A stretch of 64,000 nucleotides of DNA from Gordonia rubripertincta (lineage in GTDB: Bacteria > Actinomycetota > Actinomycetes > Mycobacteriales > Mycobacteriaceae), in the NCBI RefSeq assembly GCF_038024875.1, contig NZ_CP136136.1, forward strand, positions 4,712,001 through 4,776,000. Reading direction: 5' to 3'. The notes beneath the pieces are model-generated. The model was given only the letters and a program-made list of their open reading frames with translations, did not search any database and was not told where the DNA came from. The position numbers were made by a program, and so were the translations under genes. This document shows, one piece after another, positions 8,567 through 16,439 of the stretch. Within the stretch, counting starts at the first letter, position 1; every line of letters starts with the position of its first letter.

Positions 8567-9760
8567 CTACCGGCGCGGCCAGACCGCGGGGTCGGGCACG
8601 AAGCCGACGGTCAGCCGCCCGTCCTCCCACGCCGCGTCGACCACGATGCACCGGCGCAACACCGACGGCAGACGCACCGGATGGCGGAAACCGGAGATCG
8701 TCACCAGCAGGTCGTCGCCGCTGCGGCCGAGTGCGAGCGAATCGGGTTCGGGCAGGCGCTGCGGCCACGACAACCGGAAGGCGGTCTCCGTGCCGGCCAC
8801 GGTCTCCACGACCGACGCGGCCGAACCGCGCGCGACGCCGTGCGGATCGGGCAGCCGAACCGCGAGCTTACGCAGCCGTGCCATGCGATCGATCGTCTCC
8901 GCGGACCGCTCGACCAGGGCCACCGGCACACCGCGGCTGCCGCCGGGACCGTCGAGCATCCCCTCGATGTGTGCGGCGAGGTCCTCCGGCGACTCCGAAC
9001 CCACGCCACGGTTCACCTGGACCGACGCCAGCGGCAGCCCCATGACGTCGGCACCGGCGACATAGTGCTCCGCGAGGCGGCGGGCACGGTCGTCGGCACC
9101 GAGGACGAGGTGGACCGCCACCGCGTGCGCGTCGGAGAACAGCTCTGCGACATCGGCACAGTCGCGGTCGATGGCGTCGACGGCAGCGGTCAGTGGGGCC
9201 ATCACCGGCCGCTCGGACGCCGTCGCGAGGCGTCGGTGCCGCGGCCAGAAGCGATTGAGCGCCTGACTGAGCACCGATCCCCCGCGCAGGAACTGCAGCG
9301 GGTCGCCGCACCCCGAGAGGTCGACGATGATCCGCTGCCACCGACCGCTCGTCGCCTCGTCGCGGATGCGCCGCAGCAGCAGGAAGTCGTCGATACCCGG
9401 GAGCGAGGTGAGCTCCGCGGCGTCGATGCCGGAGAGGGTCCCCACCCCGGGAAGGACGGCCTTGCTGCGACCCGCGGTGTGTTCGAGGACGTCGATGAAC
9501 GCCGACCAGGTGCGCTCGGTCAGATCCAGGCGGTCGAGGGTCAGCAGGTGGAGGAACTTCGAGACCGCCACCGGCTCACCGGGCTGCCGGTAGACGCGGG
9601 CCCAGTCGTGCACCGGCGACCAGCGGTCGACGGTGATGAGCAGGGTGTGCTGCTCGGGCCGGGTGACGGCCTGACGCGAATCCCGAGGCGTGCTGGGCCG
9701 CTGGGAGGCCGCCGCGGCAGCGACAGCGGAGACACCGGAGCCTCCCGGACCGAGCACCAC
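8567..9760 (-). CDS. ArsA-like P-loop protein with degenerate Walker A (Rv2184c position)
   Basis: About 397 residues. The N-terminus reads VVLGPGGSGVSAVAAAAA where ArsA/MinD-type ATPases have a GKGGVGKST-type loop: the glycine spacing is kept but both lysines are gone. Further on, RIIVDLSGCGDPLQFLR occupies the place of the ArsA DTAPTGHTLR switch region, again without the usual residues. The C-terminal 90 residues resemble the small beta domain of actinobacterial ArsA-like proteins (VTISGFRHPVRLPSVL). Position matches Rv2184c. ATP binding is therefore doubtful. The start is uncertain: GTG 9760 removes the first beta strand, and the only upstream candidate before the preceding stop is CTG at 9784. 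It lies directly downstream of two SRPBCC genes in the same direction. Confidence 0.6.
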   Translation of the reverse strand: MVLGPGGSGVSAVAAAAASQRPSTPRDSRQAVTRPEQHTLLITVDRWSPVHDWARVYRQPGEPVAVSKFLHLLTLDRLDLTERTWSAFIDVLEHTAGRSKAVLPGVGTLSGIDAAELTSLPGIDDFLLLRRIRDEATSGRWQRIIVDLSGCGDPLQFLRGGSVLSQALNRFWPRHRRLATASERPVMAPLTAAVDAIDRDCADVAELFSDAHAVAVHLVLGADDRARRLAEHYVAGADVMGLPLASVQVNRGVGSESPEDLAAHIEGMLDGPGGSRGVPVALVERSAETIDRMARLRKLAVRLPDPHGVARGSAASVVETVAGTETAFRLSWPQRLPEPDSLALGRSGDDLLVTISGFRHPVRLPSVLRRCIVVDAAWEDGRLTVGFVPDPAVWPRR

Positions 9761-9780
9761 ATGTATGGGTGTGAGATCGA

Positions 9781-10218
9781 TCAGCCTTCGACCCTCTTCT
9801 TCAGGTCGTTCAGCGCGGCATCGGTGATCGCCTTCTCGGCACGGCGTTTGAGCTGACCGATCATCGGCACCTGCAGATCCACCATGAGCTCATAGGTGAC
9901 CTTGGTGGAGCCGGGCACCTGCTGGGTCAAGATGTAGCGGCCGCGCTGATCCTTCTGCAGATCGCTGGAGACCAGCCGCCACGAGACCGAGGTTCCCTGC
10001 GGATCCCATTCGTAGGCAAGTACATACGTGTCCTGCAGGACACCCGCGTCGAGAACGAAACGCACCTCGAGTGCCCGTCCCGCGTCGTCGGTGCGCAGCA
10101 CCTCGACCTCGTGTGCCGCGGTGACCCAGTCCGGGTAGTGCGCGAAATCGGAGATGACGGCGAGGATGTCCTCGGCGTCGGCGCCGATGACGATGTCGCG
10201 TTCGGTGTGGTCGGCCAT
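9781..10218 (-). CDS. SRPBCC (START-like) family protein, Rv2185c-like
   Basis: A 145-residue single-domain SRPBCC/polyketide-cyclase fold protein with a hydrophobic ligand cavity expected between a long C-terminal helix (DAALNDLKKRVEG) and a curved sheet. Characteristic stretches are ISDFAHYPDWV and TYELMVDLQVPMIGQLKRRAEK, closely matching Rv2185c. The ligand is unknown; the neighbours (fadD15, ArsA-like protein, acyltransferase) suggest lipid. The ATG at 10218 overlaps the stop of the preceding SRPBCC gene as TGATG, so the two are translationally coupled. Confidence 0.85.
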   Translation of the reverse strand: MADHTERDIVIGADAEDILAVISDFAHYPDWVTAAHEVEVLRTDDAGRALEVRFVLDAGVLQDTYVLAYEWDPQGTSVSWRLVSSDLQKDQRGRYILTQQVPGSTKVTYELMVDLQVPMIGQLKRRAEKAITDAALNDLKKRVEG

Positions 10219-10646
10219 CACACGGCCTCCGCGGTCTCGGCCCCCGCCGCGGGGCCGCCCACGTGCCGGTCCGCCTCGAGGAGACGCTTCACCTCGAAGG
10301 ACATGTCCTTGCCCGCCACGCGACGTCGCTTGTTCTCCTCGGCCAGCGCGTCGGCCCGGGCGACCGGGTCGTCCCCCCGCTCACCGGGCAGGGCGCGGGT
10401 CGGTTCCGCGTGGAGGAAGTAGTGCAGGACGAAGCCGTCGAGGACCGCCTCGTTCCAGATCTCCATCGTCCCGGCCACCGGCCCGTCGACACGCCACCGG
10501 ACACCTTGCTCCGCACGGTCTTCGGTGACCGCCAGACGCAGGTCGGGCCACCATCGCCGCCAGTTGGCGGGGTCGCCGATCACGGCAGCGGCCAGGCGTG
10601 GTGCCGCGGCGACGAAGACCTCGTCGGCCACCTGGATGCTCGTCAC
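10218..10646 (-). CDS. SRPBCC-like protein, Rv2186c-like
   Basis: A protein of about 142 residues related to Rv2186c. The motif WRRWWPDLRLAVTEDRAEQGVRWRV and a FVLHYFLHAEP strand are the recognisable parts; the C-terminal third (RRRVAGKDMSFEVKRLLEADR) is predicted helical, giving the helix-grip outline of the family. The start is taken at GTG 10646 (VTSIQVADEVFV) by homology; GTG codons at 10652 and 10661 in the same frame are alternatives. It begins a minus-strand run: SRPBCC, SRPBCC, ArsA-like. It is divergent from fadD15 with about 120 bases between. Function unknown; a lipid-handling partner of the second SRPBCC protein is inferred only from the coupling. Confidence 0.75.
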   Translation of the reverse strand: MTSIQVADEVFVAAAPRLAAAVIGDPANWRRWWPDLRLAVTEDRAEQGVRWRVDGPVAGTMEIWNEAVLDGFVLHYFLHAEPTRALPGERGDDPVARADALAEENKRRRVAGKDMSFEVKRLLEADRHVGGPAAGAETAEAV

Positions 10647-10769
10647 GCCCACTAGCTTCACATACTCGCGTCGACGCAGGGTAGTGCACCCGAAGGGCGG
10701 TGCCGTGAACGTGCCGATTTACAGCAGGGATACGATTTGCACAACGGCATCTACTGGAGGGTAACCACG

Positions 10770-12578
10770 ATGAGTGAGTACAGCGTGCCTGCGAAGTTCT
10801 CGATCGCCGAAGACGAGAACTGCACGAACATCATCTTCGATCTGGCTCAGCGATCACCGCAGCACGTCGTGTTCCGCCACAAGCAGGGCGACACGTGGGC
10901 TCCCATCACGGCCGCCGATGCCGCAGCACGCATCTCGTCGATCGCCAAGGGCCTGATCGCCTCCGGCGTCAACCCCGGCGACCGCGTGGCACTGCTGTCG
11001 CGCACCCGCCTCGAGTGGAACCTCTTCGACTTCGCGATCTGGTCGGCCGGCGCGATCACCGTGCCGATCTACGACTCGTCGTCGGCAAGCCAGATCGAAT
11101 GGATCATGCGCGATTCCGGCGCCGTCGCGATCGTGCTCGAGGACGACGCCCACCGCGCCGCCTTCGAGTCCATCGACTCGCTCACCGAGCCGGTCAAGGT
11201 CTTCCAGATCGACCGAGCCGACGCACCCGGTGCCGTCGACGAACTGGTGTCCGCCGGCGCCGACGTCCACGACGACGAGGTCGGCAAGCGCCGCGCGACC
11301 CTCGGGGCCGCCGATCCCGCCACCCTGATCTACACCTCGGGCACCACCGGACGCCCCAAGGGATGCGAGCTGACCCACTCGAACATGCTGTCCGAGGTAC
11401 GCGCGGTGCTCGCCGGTGACCTACTCGACGACCTCATCGGGCGCGACGAGAAGCGCCTCCTGATGTTCCTGCCGCTGGCACATGTGCTGGCCCGTGCGAT
11501 CACCCTCGTAGCGATCGAGGCCGGAGCCGAGGTCGGACACACCAGCGACATCTCGACCCTCGTCGACGAGTTCGCGGTCTTCAAGCCGTCTCTCATCCTC
11601 TCGGTGCCGCGCGTGTTCGAGAAGGTCTACAACTCCGCACGTCAGAAGGCCTACGACGGCGGCAAGGGCAAGATCTTCGACGCCGCCGCCGACACCGCGG
11701 TCGCGTACTCGGAGGGGCGTGAGAAGGGCCAGATCGGTCTGGTCCTCAAGCTCAAGCACGCGCTGTTCGACGCGCTGGTCTACAAGAAGCTCCGTACGGC
11801 CCTGGGCGGCGAGTGCGGGATGGCGATCTCCGGTGGCGGTCCGCTGGGTGCACGTCTGGGCCACTTCTTCTCCGGTGTCGGCATCCCCGTGTTCGAGGGC
11901 TACGGCCTGACCGAGACGACGGCCGCGTTCAGCGTGAACACCCCGTCGGCCTGGAAGATCGGCACCGTCGGAAAGCCGTTGTCGGGCAACTCCGTCCGCC
12001 TCGGCGAGGACGGCGAGATCCTGCTCAAGGGCGGCGTCGTGTTCAAAGAGTACTGGCAGAACCCGGAGGCGACCGCGGGCGCGATCGTCGACGGCTGGTT
12101 CCACACCGGCGACCTCGGCACCGTCGACGCCGACGGTTTCATCACGATCACCGGCCGCAAGAAGGAACTCATCGTGACCGCGGGCGGCAAGAACGTCTCC
12201 CCCGCCGGTCTCGAGGACGTCATCCGTGCCCACGCCCTGATCTCGCAGGCGATGGTCGTCGGCGATGCGAAGCCGTTCGTGGCCGCGCTCATCACCGTGG
12301 ACCCGGAGGTCTTCCCGGCGTGGAAGGAACGCAACAACAAGCCGGAGTCGGCCTCGGTCGCCGACCTCATCGACGACGCCGACCTCCGCGCCGAGGTCCA
12401 GTCAGCCATCGACTCCGCCAACAAGACCGTGTCGAGCGCCGAGGCGATCAAGAAGTTCCGCATCCTGCCGTCGGACTTCACCGAGGAGACCGGCGAGATG
12501 ACGCCGACACTCAAGGTCAAGCGCAACGTGGTCGTCGAGAAGTTCTCCGACGACATCGAGGCGATCTACCAGCGATGA
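10770..12578 (+). CDS. fadD15: long-chain acyl-CoA synthetase FadD15
   Basis: A 602-residue adenylate-forming enzyme that activates long-chain fatty acids to acyl-CoA via acyl-AMP. The ATP/AMP motif is TLIYTSGTTGRPKGCELTH at about residue 190; the A5 motif GYGLTE and A7/A8 motifs GWFHTGDLG and ITGRKKELIVTAGGKNVSP are present, followed by the C-terminal lysine region. The length matches FadD15 (Rv2187). The ATG at 10770 is chosen because GGAGG sits at 10756-10760, 9 nt upstream; the longer frame from 10737 has no such site. A perfect terminator hairpin follows 5 bases after the stop. Confidence 0.95.
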   Translation: MSEYSVPAKFSIAEDENCTNIIFDLAQRSPQHVVFRHKQGDTWAPITAADAAARISSIAKGLIASGVNPGDRVALLSRTRLEWNLFDFAIWSAGAITVPIYDSSSASQIEWIMRDSGAVAIVLEDDAHRAAFESIDSLTEPVKVFQIDRADAPGAVDELVSAGADVHDDEVGKRRATLGAADPATLIYTSGTTGRPKGCELTHSNMLSEVRAVLAGDLLDDLIGRDEKRLLMFLPLAHVLARAITLVAIEAGAEVGHTSDISTLVDEFAVFKPSLILSVPRVFEKVYNSARQKAYDGGKGKIFDAAADTAVAYSEGREKGQIGLVLKLKHALFDALVYKKLRTALGGECGMAISGGGPLGARLGHFFSGVGIPVFEGYGLTETTAAFSVNTPSAWKIGTVGKPLSGNSVRLGEDGEILLKGGVVFKEYWQNPEATAGAIVDGWFHTGDLGTVDADGFITITGRKKELIVTAGGKNVSPAGLEDVIRAHALISQAMVVGDAKPFVAALITVDPEVFPAWKERNNKPESASVADLIDDADLRAEVQSAIDSANKTVSSAEAIKKFRILPSDFTEETGEMTPTLKVKRNVVVEKFSDDIEAIYQR

Positions 12579-12582
12579 GACG

Positions 12583-12607
12583 CGCCGCCGCCCTCCCGGC
12601 GGCGGCG
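12583..12607 (+). terminator. terminator of fadD15
   Basis: A perfect 10-bp GC stem (CGCCGCCGCC/GGCGGCGGCG) with a 5-nt CTCCC loop, starting 5 bases after the stop and followed by TTCT. The weak T-tract is typical of actinobacterial terminators. Confidence 0.8.
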
Positions 12608-12694
12608 TTCTGACTCCGGTGTCGGGGCGTTCGATACCCGGCACCCGCGGTCGGGTCATGGAATCAATGCGTCCGGGCACCCGTTGGTGCCATC

Positions 12695-13642
12695 ATGCGA
12701 GCTATCACCTACAGCCGCTTCGGCGGCCCCGATGTCCTGGAGATCACCGACCTCCCCACCCCCAAGGTCGGCCCCGACTCCGTCCTGGTCCGAGTGCGCG
12801 CGTCGAGTGTGAACCCGGTGGACTGGAAGATCCGGCAAGGTCACCTCGCCGAGGTCCTGGACACCGTCTTCCCGGTGGTGCCCGGTTGGGATGTCGCGGG
12901 CGTCGTCGAACAGGTCGGCCTGGACACGCCCGAGTTCCGGGTCGGCGACGAGGTGTTCGGTTACGTCCGTAAGGACCTCGTCGGCGGCGAGGTCGCCGGG
13001 GGTACCTTCGCCGATCTGGTCTCCGCACCGGTCCGAACACTCGCCCACAAGCCGGCCGCCTGGTCGTTCGAGGAGGCCGCTGCCGTTCCGCTCGCCGGAC
13101 TGACGGCGTACCAGACCATTCGACGGGCAGGCGTGACGTCGGGCCACACGGTGCTCGTACATGCCGCTGCGGGCGGCGTCGGATCGTTCGCGGTCCAGAT
13201 CGCGCGGTCGCTGGGCGCGCGGGTCATCGGCACCGCTTCCGAGTCCAATCACGACTACCTACGGGGTCTCGGCGCCGAGCCCACCACCTACGGCGACGGC
13301 CTGGCCGACCGGGTGCGCGAGCTCGTGCCCGACGGCGTCGATGTCGTCCTCGACTACGTCGGCGGTGACGCGATCGACTCGGTGCCAGACGTACTCCGCG
13401 CCGGCGGCACGGTGGCCTCGATCATCGATGCCCGGGCGCGCGACGAGTTCGGCGGCGAGTACGTATGGGTCCGACCCGACTCCGCAGATCTCGCCGAACT
13501 CGCCCGACTCGGTGACGCCGGCGACCTCGAGCCGGAGATCGCCCAGGTCTTCGACCTGCCTGACGCCTCCGCCGCCCACGAACGCAGCCAGTCCGGGCAC
13601 GTGCGGGGGAAGATCGTCGTGCGGGTGTCGGCTGAGGCGTAG
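12695..13642 (+). CDS. NADP-dependent MDR-superfamily oxidoreductase (quinone reductase-like)
   Basis: A 315-residue medium-chain dehydrogenase/reductase. The N-terminal GroES-like domain contains VLVRVRASSVNPVDWKIRQG and PGWDVAGVV; the Rossmann domain has the AAAGGVGSFAVQIAR nucleotide motif at about residues 150-165. The zinc ligands of alcohol dehydrogenases are absent, placing it with zinc-independent quinone oxidoreductases and enoyl reductases; the actual substrate is unknown. The ATG at 12695 lies just after a fadD15 terminator, so it is a separate transcription unit. It is not part of the conserved mycobacterial gene order here and looks like an accessory insertion between fadD15 and pimB. 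Its 3' end converges on pimB across a repeat block. Confidence 0.85.
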   Translation: MRAITYSRFGGPDVLEITDLPTPKVGPDSVLVRVRASSVNPVDWKIRQGHLAEVLDTVFPVVPGWDVAGVVEQVGLDTPEFRVGDEVFGYVRKDLVGGEVAGGTFADLVSAPVRTLAHKPAAWSFEEAAAVPLAGLTAYQTIRRAGVTSGHTVLVHAAAGGVGSFAVQIARSLGARVIGTASESNHDYLRGLGAEPTTYGDGLADRVRELVPDGVDVVLDYVGGDAIDSVPDVLRAGGTVASIIDARARDEFGGEYVWVRPDSADLAELARLGDAGDLEPEIAQVFDLPDASAAHERSQSGHVRGKIVVRVSAEA

Positions 13643-13671
13643 GCGGCACACGCCGCCCGGGCGTCGATCGA

Positions 13672-13883
13672 CTGAAACCGCCCCTGACTTGCGCCCCGCC
13701 CCGAAAAGCGCCCCTGAGATCCGCGCCTTGGATCGGCCCCAGACTGAAAAGCACCCCTGCGATCCTCCCTCTAGCGCGGCGCCGCGAGCGATATGTCGCC
13801 CGCAGCGCTACGGAGGGCGCTTCCCAGGGGCGCATTTCGACGCCGGGCGGAAACCGGGGGCGCTTCTCAGGGGCGCATTTCAG
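13672..13883. repeat. nested inverted repeats of a CTGAAAAGCGCCCCTGAGA-type unit
   Basis: Between two convergent genes lie three copies of a roughly 17-19 bp unit in + orientation (13672-13688, 13702-13718, 13744-13760) and two in - orientation (about 13817-13839 and 13856-13883). The core is GAAAnGCGCCCCTGAG. The flanking copies pair outside-in around a central imperfect hairpin (CCCTCTAGCGC near 13767 with GCGCTACGGAGGG near 13805). The whole block could fold as one large stem. The same unit recurs at 32979-32995, also between convergent genes. A role as bidirectional terminator or intergenic repeat family is inferred. Confidence 0.75.
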
Positions 13884-13902
13884 CCGCGAGAGGCTCAGAG
13901 CC

Positions 13903-15027
13903 TCAGAGCAACTGCCGCAACCGGGCGGCCATCTGACTCCACTGCCAGTTGTCGACGACGAAACGTCGTCCGGCGGCGCCCATCTCGGCGGCGGCTGCCC
14001 GGTCACCGAGGATCGACAGGATGGCCATCGCGACGGCATCGACGTCGGTGCCGTCGACCGTTGTGCCGGTGATGCCCTCGACGACCGTCTCCGGCGCGCC
14101 GCCCGACAGGCCGGCGACGACAGGCACCCCCGTGGCCGACGCCTCGAGGTAGACGATCCCGAGGCCTTCGACGTCGAGCCCTCCCCCGCGCGTGCGGGAC
14201 GGCATCGCGAAGACGTCGGCGATGTTGTGGTACGCCGAGAGTTCCTCGGCCGGAACCGATCCGGTGAAGATCACCTGGTCCTCGACACCCGCCCGGGTCG
14301 CCAGTGCGTGCAGCTTCTCGGCGTATGGACCTCCACCGACGATGACGAGGACCGCGTCGGGGATCGTCCGGCGGATCAGCGGCAGCGCACGGATCAGCAC
14401 GTCCTGCCCCTTGCGCGGGACGAGGCGCGACAGACACAGGATCGTCGGCCGGTCCCCCAGTTTGTGGCGGTCCCGGAACTTCTGCCGCAGAACAGGATCG
14501 GGCGAGAACCGCGCGACGTCGACGCCGGGCGGCAGGTATTCCAATGCCGCATGCGCACCGAAGGCCGACGCGAATCGACCGCGGGTGTACCGGCTGACGA
14601 AGGTGATGACGTCGGTGTGGCGACCGATGTGGCCCAGCACCTGACGTGCGACGGGGAGCATCGACCAGCCGACCTCGTGACCGTGCGTGCTCGCGAGGAT
14701 GCGTTGTGCACCGGCCCGCCGCATCGCGGGCGCGAGGACGGCCAGCGGCGCGGCCGCACCGAACCAGACGGTCGATATCTGCTCGCGCCGAACGATTTCC
14801 GCTGCACGGCGGGCGACGAACGGGGTCGGCAACATCAGCGTCGTGCGATGGCGGTACACCCGGTAGGGAACCTCGGCGTCGAAGTCGATGTGTGATCGGC
14901 CGCGCCAGCGCGGCGCATAGACGACGATGTCCCCCGGCGGGAGCAGATCGACCAGGTTCTGCAGGTAGGACTGGATTCCGCCCGGCCGGGGCGGGAAGTC
15001 GTTGGTGATCAACAGGGTTCGTCCCAT
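13903..15027 (-). CDS. pimB: GDP-mannose-dependent PIM mannosyltransferase PimB (PimB')
   Basis: A 374-residue GT-B (GT4) glycosyltransferase that adds the second, alpha-1,6-linked mannose to phosphatidylinositol monomannoside on the cytoplasmic face of the membrane. The N-terminus LLITNDFPPRPGGIQSYL is the acceptor-domain signature; LSRLVPRKGQD and the E-x7-E nucleotide-sugar motif (EGLGIVYLEASATGVPVVAG) mark the C-terminal domain. It matches Rv2188c and corynebacterial PimB'. The start at 15027 is fixed by homology (MGRTLLITNDF) and by a TGATG overlap with the upstream lipoprotein gene; the frame runs open far upstream without meaning. Confidence 0.95.
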   Translation of the reverse strand: MGRTLLITNDFPPRPGGIQSYLQNLVDLLPPGDIVVYAPRWRGRSHIDFDAEVPYRVYRHRTTLMLPTPFVARRAAEIVRREQISTVWFGAAAPLAVLAPAMRRAGAQRILASTHGHEVGWSMLPVARQVLGHIGRHTDVITFVSRYTRGRFASAFGAHAALEYLPPGVDVARFSPDPVLRQKFRDRHKLGDRPTILCLSRLVPRKGQDVLIRALPLIRRTIPDAVLVIVGGGPYAEKLHALATRAGVEDQVIFTGSVPAEELSAYHNIADVFAMPSRTRGGGLDVEGLGIVYLEASATGVPVVAGLSGGAPETVVEGITGTTVDGTDVDAVAMAILSILGDRAAAAEMGAAGRRFVVDNWQWSQMAARLRQLL

Positions 15028-16430
15028 CAGCGGACCTGCCCGTCGAGCCATCGGCCCCATCCGGCGATGAGCTCGTCGCGGCTGACTCCGAGTGCGGCCC
15101 GGATCGCAGCGTCCTGGCGAGCCGGATCGGCGGTCGCCGCGACCCCGAGATAGAACCTCTTCAGTCGCGCCTCGCCGTAGCGATCCGCGACGTAGGCGGC
15201 CATCGACCATGCGCTCTGGTAGGCCAGCTGCGAGGTCTGCCCGTCCATCGCGAAGGCCGCATCGTCCGGCAGCGCGGTGGGAGTTCTCCCCGCCCGGACC
15301 GCCTCGGTCAGATCGGGTGCGGCGTCGGCGAGACGGCGGTAGGTGCCTTTGCGGCCGACGTATTCGGCCACGCCCTCGGTGATCCAGAGCGGGGCGTCGA
15401 GAGCAGTTTGCGCACGGGCTGCGACGTGGGTGAGTTCGTGACGCAGAACGACGTCGAGTGTCGGCGGGGCCAGGTCGTCGGCGGCCGGGGTGAAGATCAC
15501 GCGCTGGCCGATGGCGGTACGCCGGGGGAAGTCCACCCGGCTGTAGACGGTCGCCGCGGCCGCCGCACCGATCACGCCGCCATCCTGCGTGACGAGATCG
15601 GAGAACTGTTCCTGGTCCGAGGTGGTCACCAGCACGGCGCGCCGGTCCCACGAGTCCCCCCAGAAGGCGGTCACCGCGTCGACGGCGTCGGGCAGCAGCT
15701 CGGGCAGGTTCGCCGACGCCGGGCTGGTGCGGAGGTAGCGGGTGATCACCGACGTCCCACCGGCCGTGGCGACGTCGGAGACGGACAGACCGGGCAGTTC
15801 CCACAGCTGGGTCGGGGTCGGCTTCTCGCCGAGTGCCGCGGTGTCGCCGACGAGCTTCCACTCGTCACCGTAGCGGGCGACCACGAACTGGGTCGTCACC
15901 ACGATCTCGGGTTCGTCGACACCGGGTGCGCGTTCACCGCCGAGGGCGTAGCGCAGCTCCACCGGTGCCACCCAGGCGTCGGAGCTGCCGTTCGCGTCGA
16001 GGAGACCCTGGACGTCGGCGGGCACCAGCGTCTCGGCCTCCTCCGTGGGAGCCAGCTGGTAGCGGAAACTCTTGAACTGCAACCGGCCGTCGGAGTCGCC
16101 GCGGGCGAACTGCCGGGAACGGAAATTCTCGGCCGCGGTGACCCAGCGGCTCTCGAAGGCCGGGGTCGCGGCATCGTCGAGCAACGACCCGATCTTCTGC
16201 AGATTGCCGGACGTGATCGTCCCGGTGAGATCGTCGAGCAGGCGCGTCACACCCTCGGCGCGCTGCTGTTCATAGGGGTTGGCCGGGGTCGAGGCCGTCG
16301 TGGACGCGCCACGGGAAATCGACGCGTCGGTCGTGGGCGGCTCCGGGCTGCCGCATCCGGCGGCCACACCGATGAACAGGACCACCGCGGACGCGAGCGT
16401 CGGGCGCCAACGCCCGCGGAGTGACACCAC
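15027..16430 (-). CDS. lipoprotein with HExxH metallopeptidase motif (peptidase MA-like)
   Basis: A 467-residue exported protein. The N-terminus has basic residues, a hydrophobic core and a lipobox-like VAAGC, so it is probably lipid-anchored. A Thr/Ser/Pro-rich linker follows, then an SnoaL/NTF2-like stretch of about 150 residues (DDLTGTITSGNLQKIGSLLDD), then a C-terminal zinc-peptidase region with HELTH at about residue 330 and a downstream LWITEGVAEYVG segment that supplies the third ligand in gluzincins. The substrate is unknown; the operon with pimB and an NlpC/P60 hydrolase suggests envelope work. Its stop overlaps the pimB start (TGATG). The position corresponds to Rv2189c. Confidence 0.75.
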   Translation of the reverse strand: MVSLRGRWRPTLASAVVLFIGVAAGCGSPEPPTTDASISRGASTTASTPANPYEQQRAEGVTRLLDDLTGTITSGNLQKIGSLLDDAATPAFESRWVTAAENFRSRQFARGDSDGRLQFKSFRYQLAPTEEAETLVPADVQGLLDANGSSDAWVAPVELRYALGGERAPGVDEPEIVVTTQFVVARYGDEWKLVGDTAALGEKPTPTQLWELPGLSVSDVATAGGTSVITRYLRTSPASANLPELLPDAVDAVTAFWGDSWDRRAVLVTTSDQEQFSDLVTQDGGVIGAAAAATVYSRVDFPRRTAIGQRVIFTPAADDLAPPTLDVVLRHELTHVAARAQTALDAPLWITEGVAEYVGRKGTYRRLADAAPDLTEAVRAGRTPTALPDDAAFAMDGQTSQLAYQSAWSMAAYVADRYGEARLKRFYLGVAATADPARQDAAIRAALGVSRDELIAGWGRWLDGQVR

Positions 16431-16439
16431 CAGTGGAGT

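Noticed and set aside
13903..15861. A 652-residue version of PimB using the full open frame
   Set aside because: The extra N-terminal 278 residues are an Arg/Gly/His-rich shadow of the lipoprotein gene; homology and the TGATG overlap fix the start at 15027.
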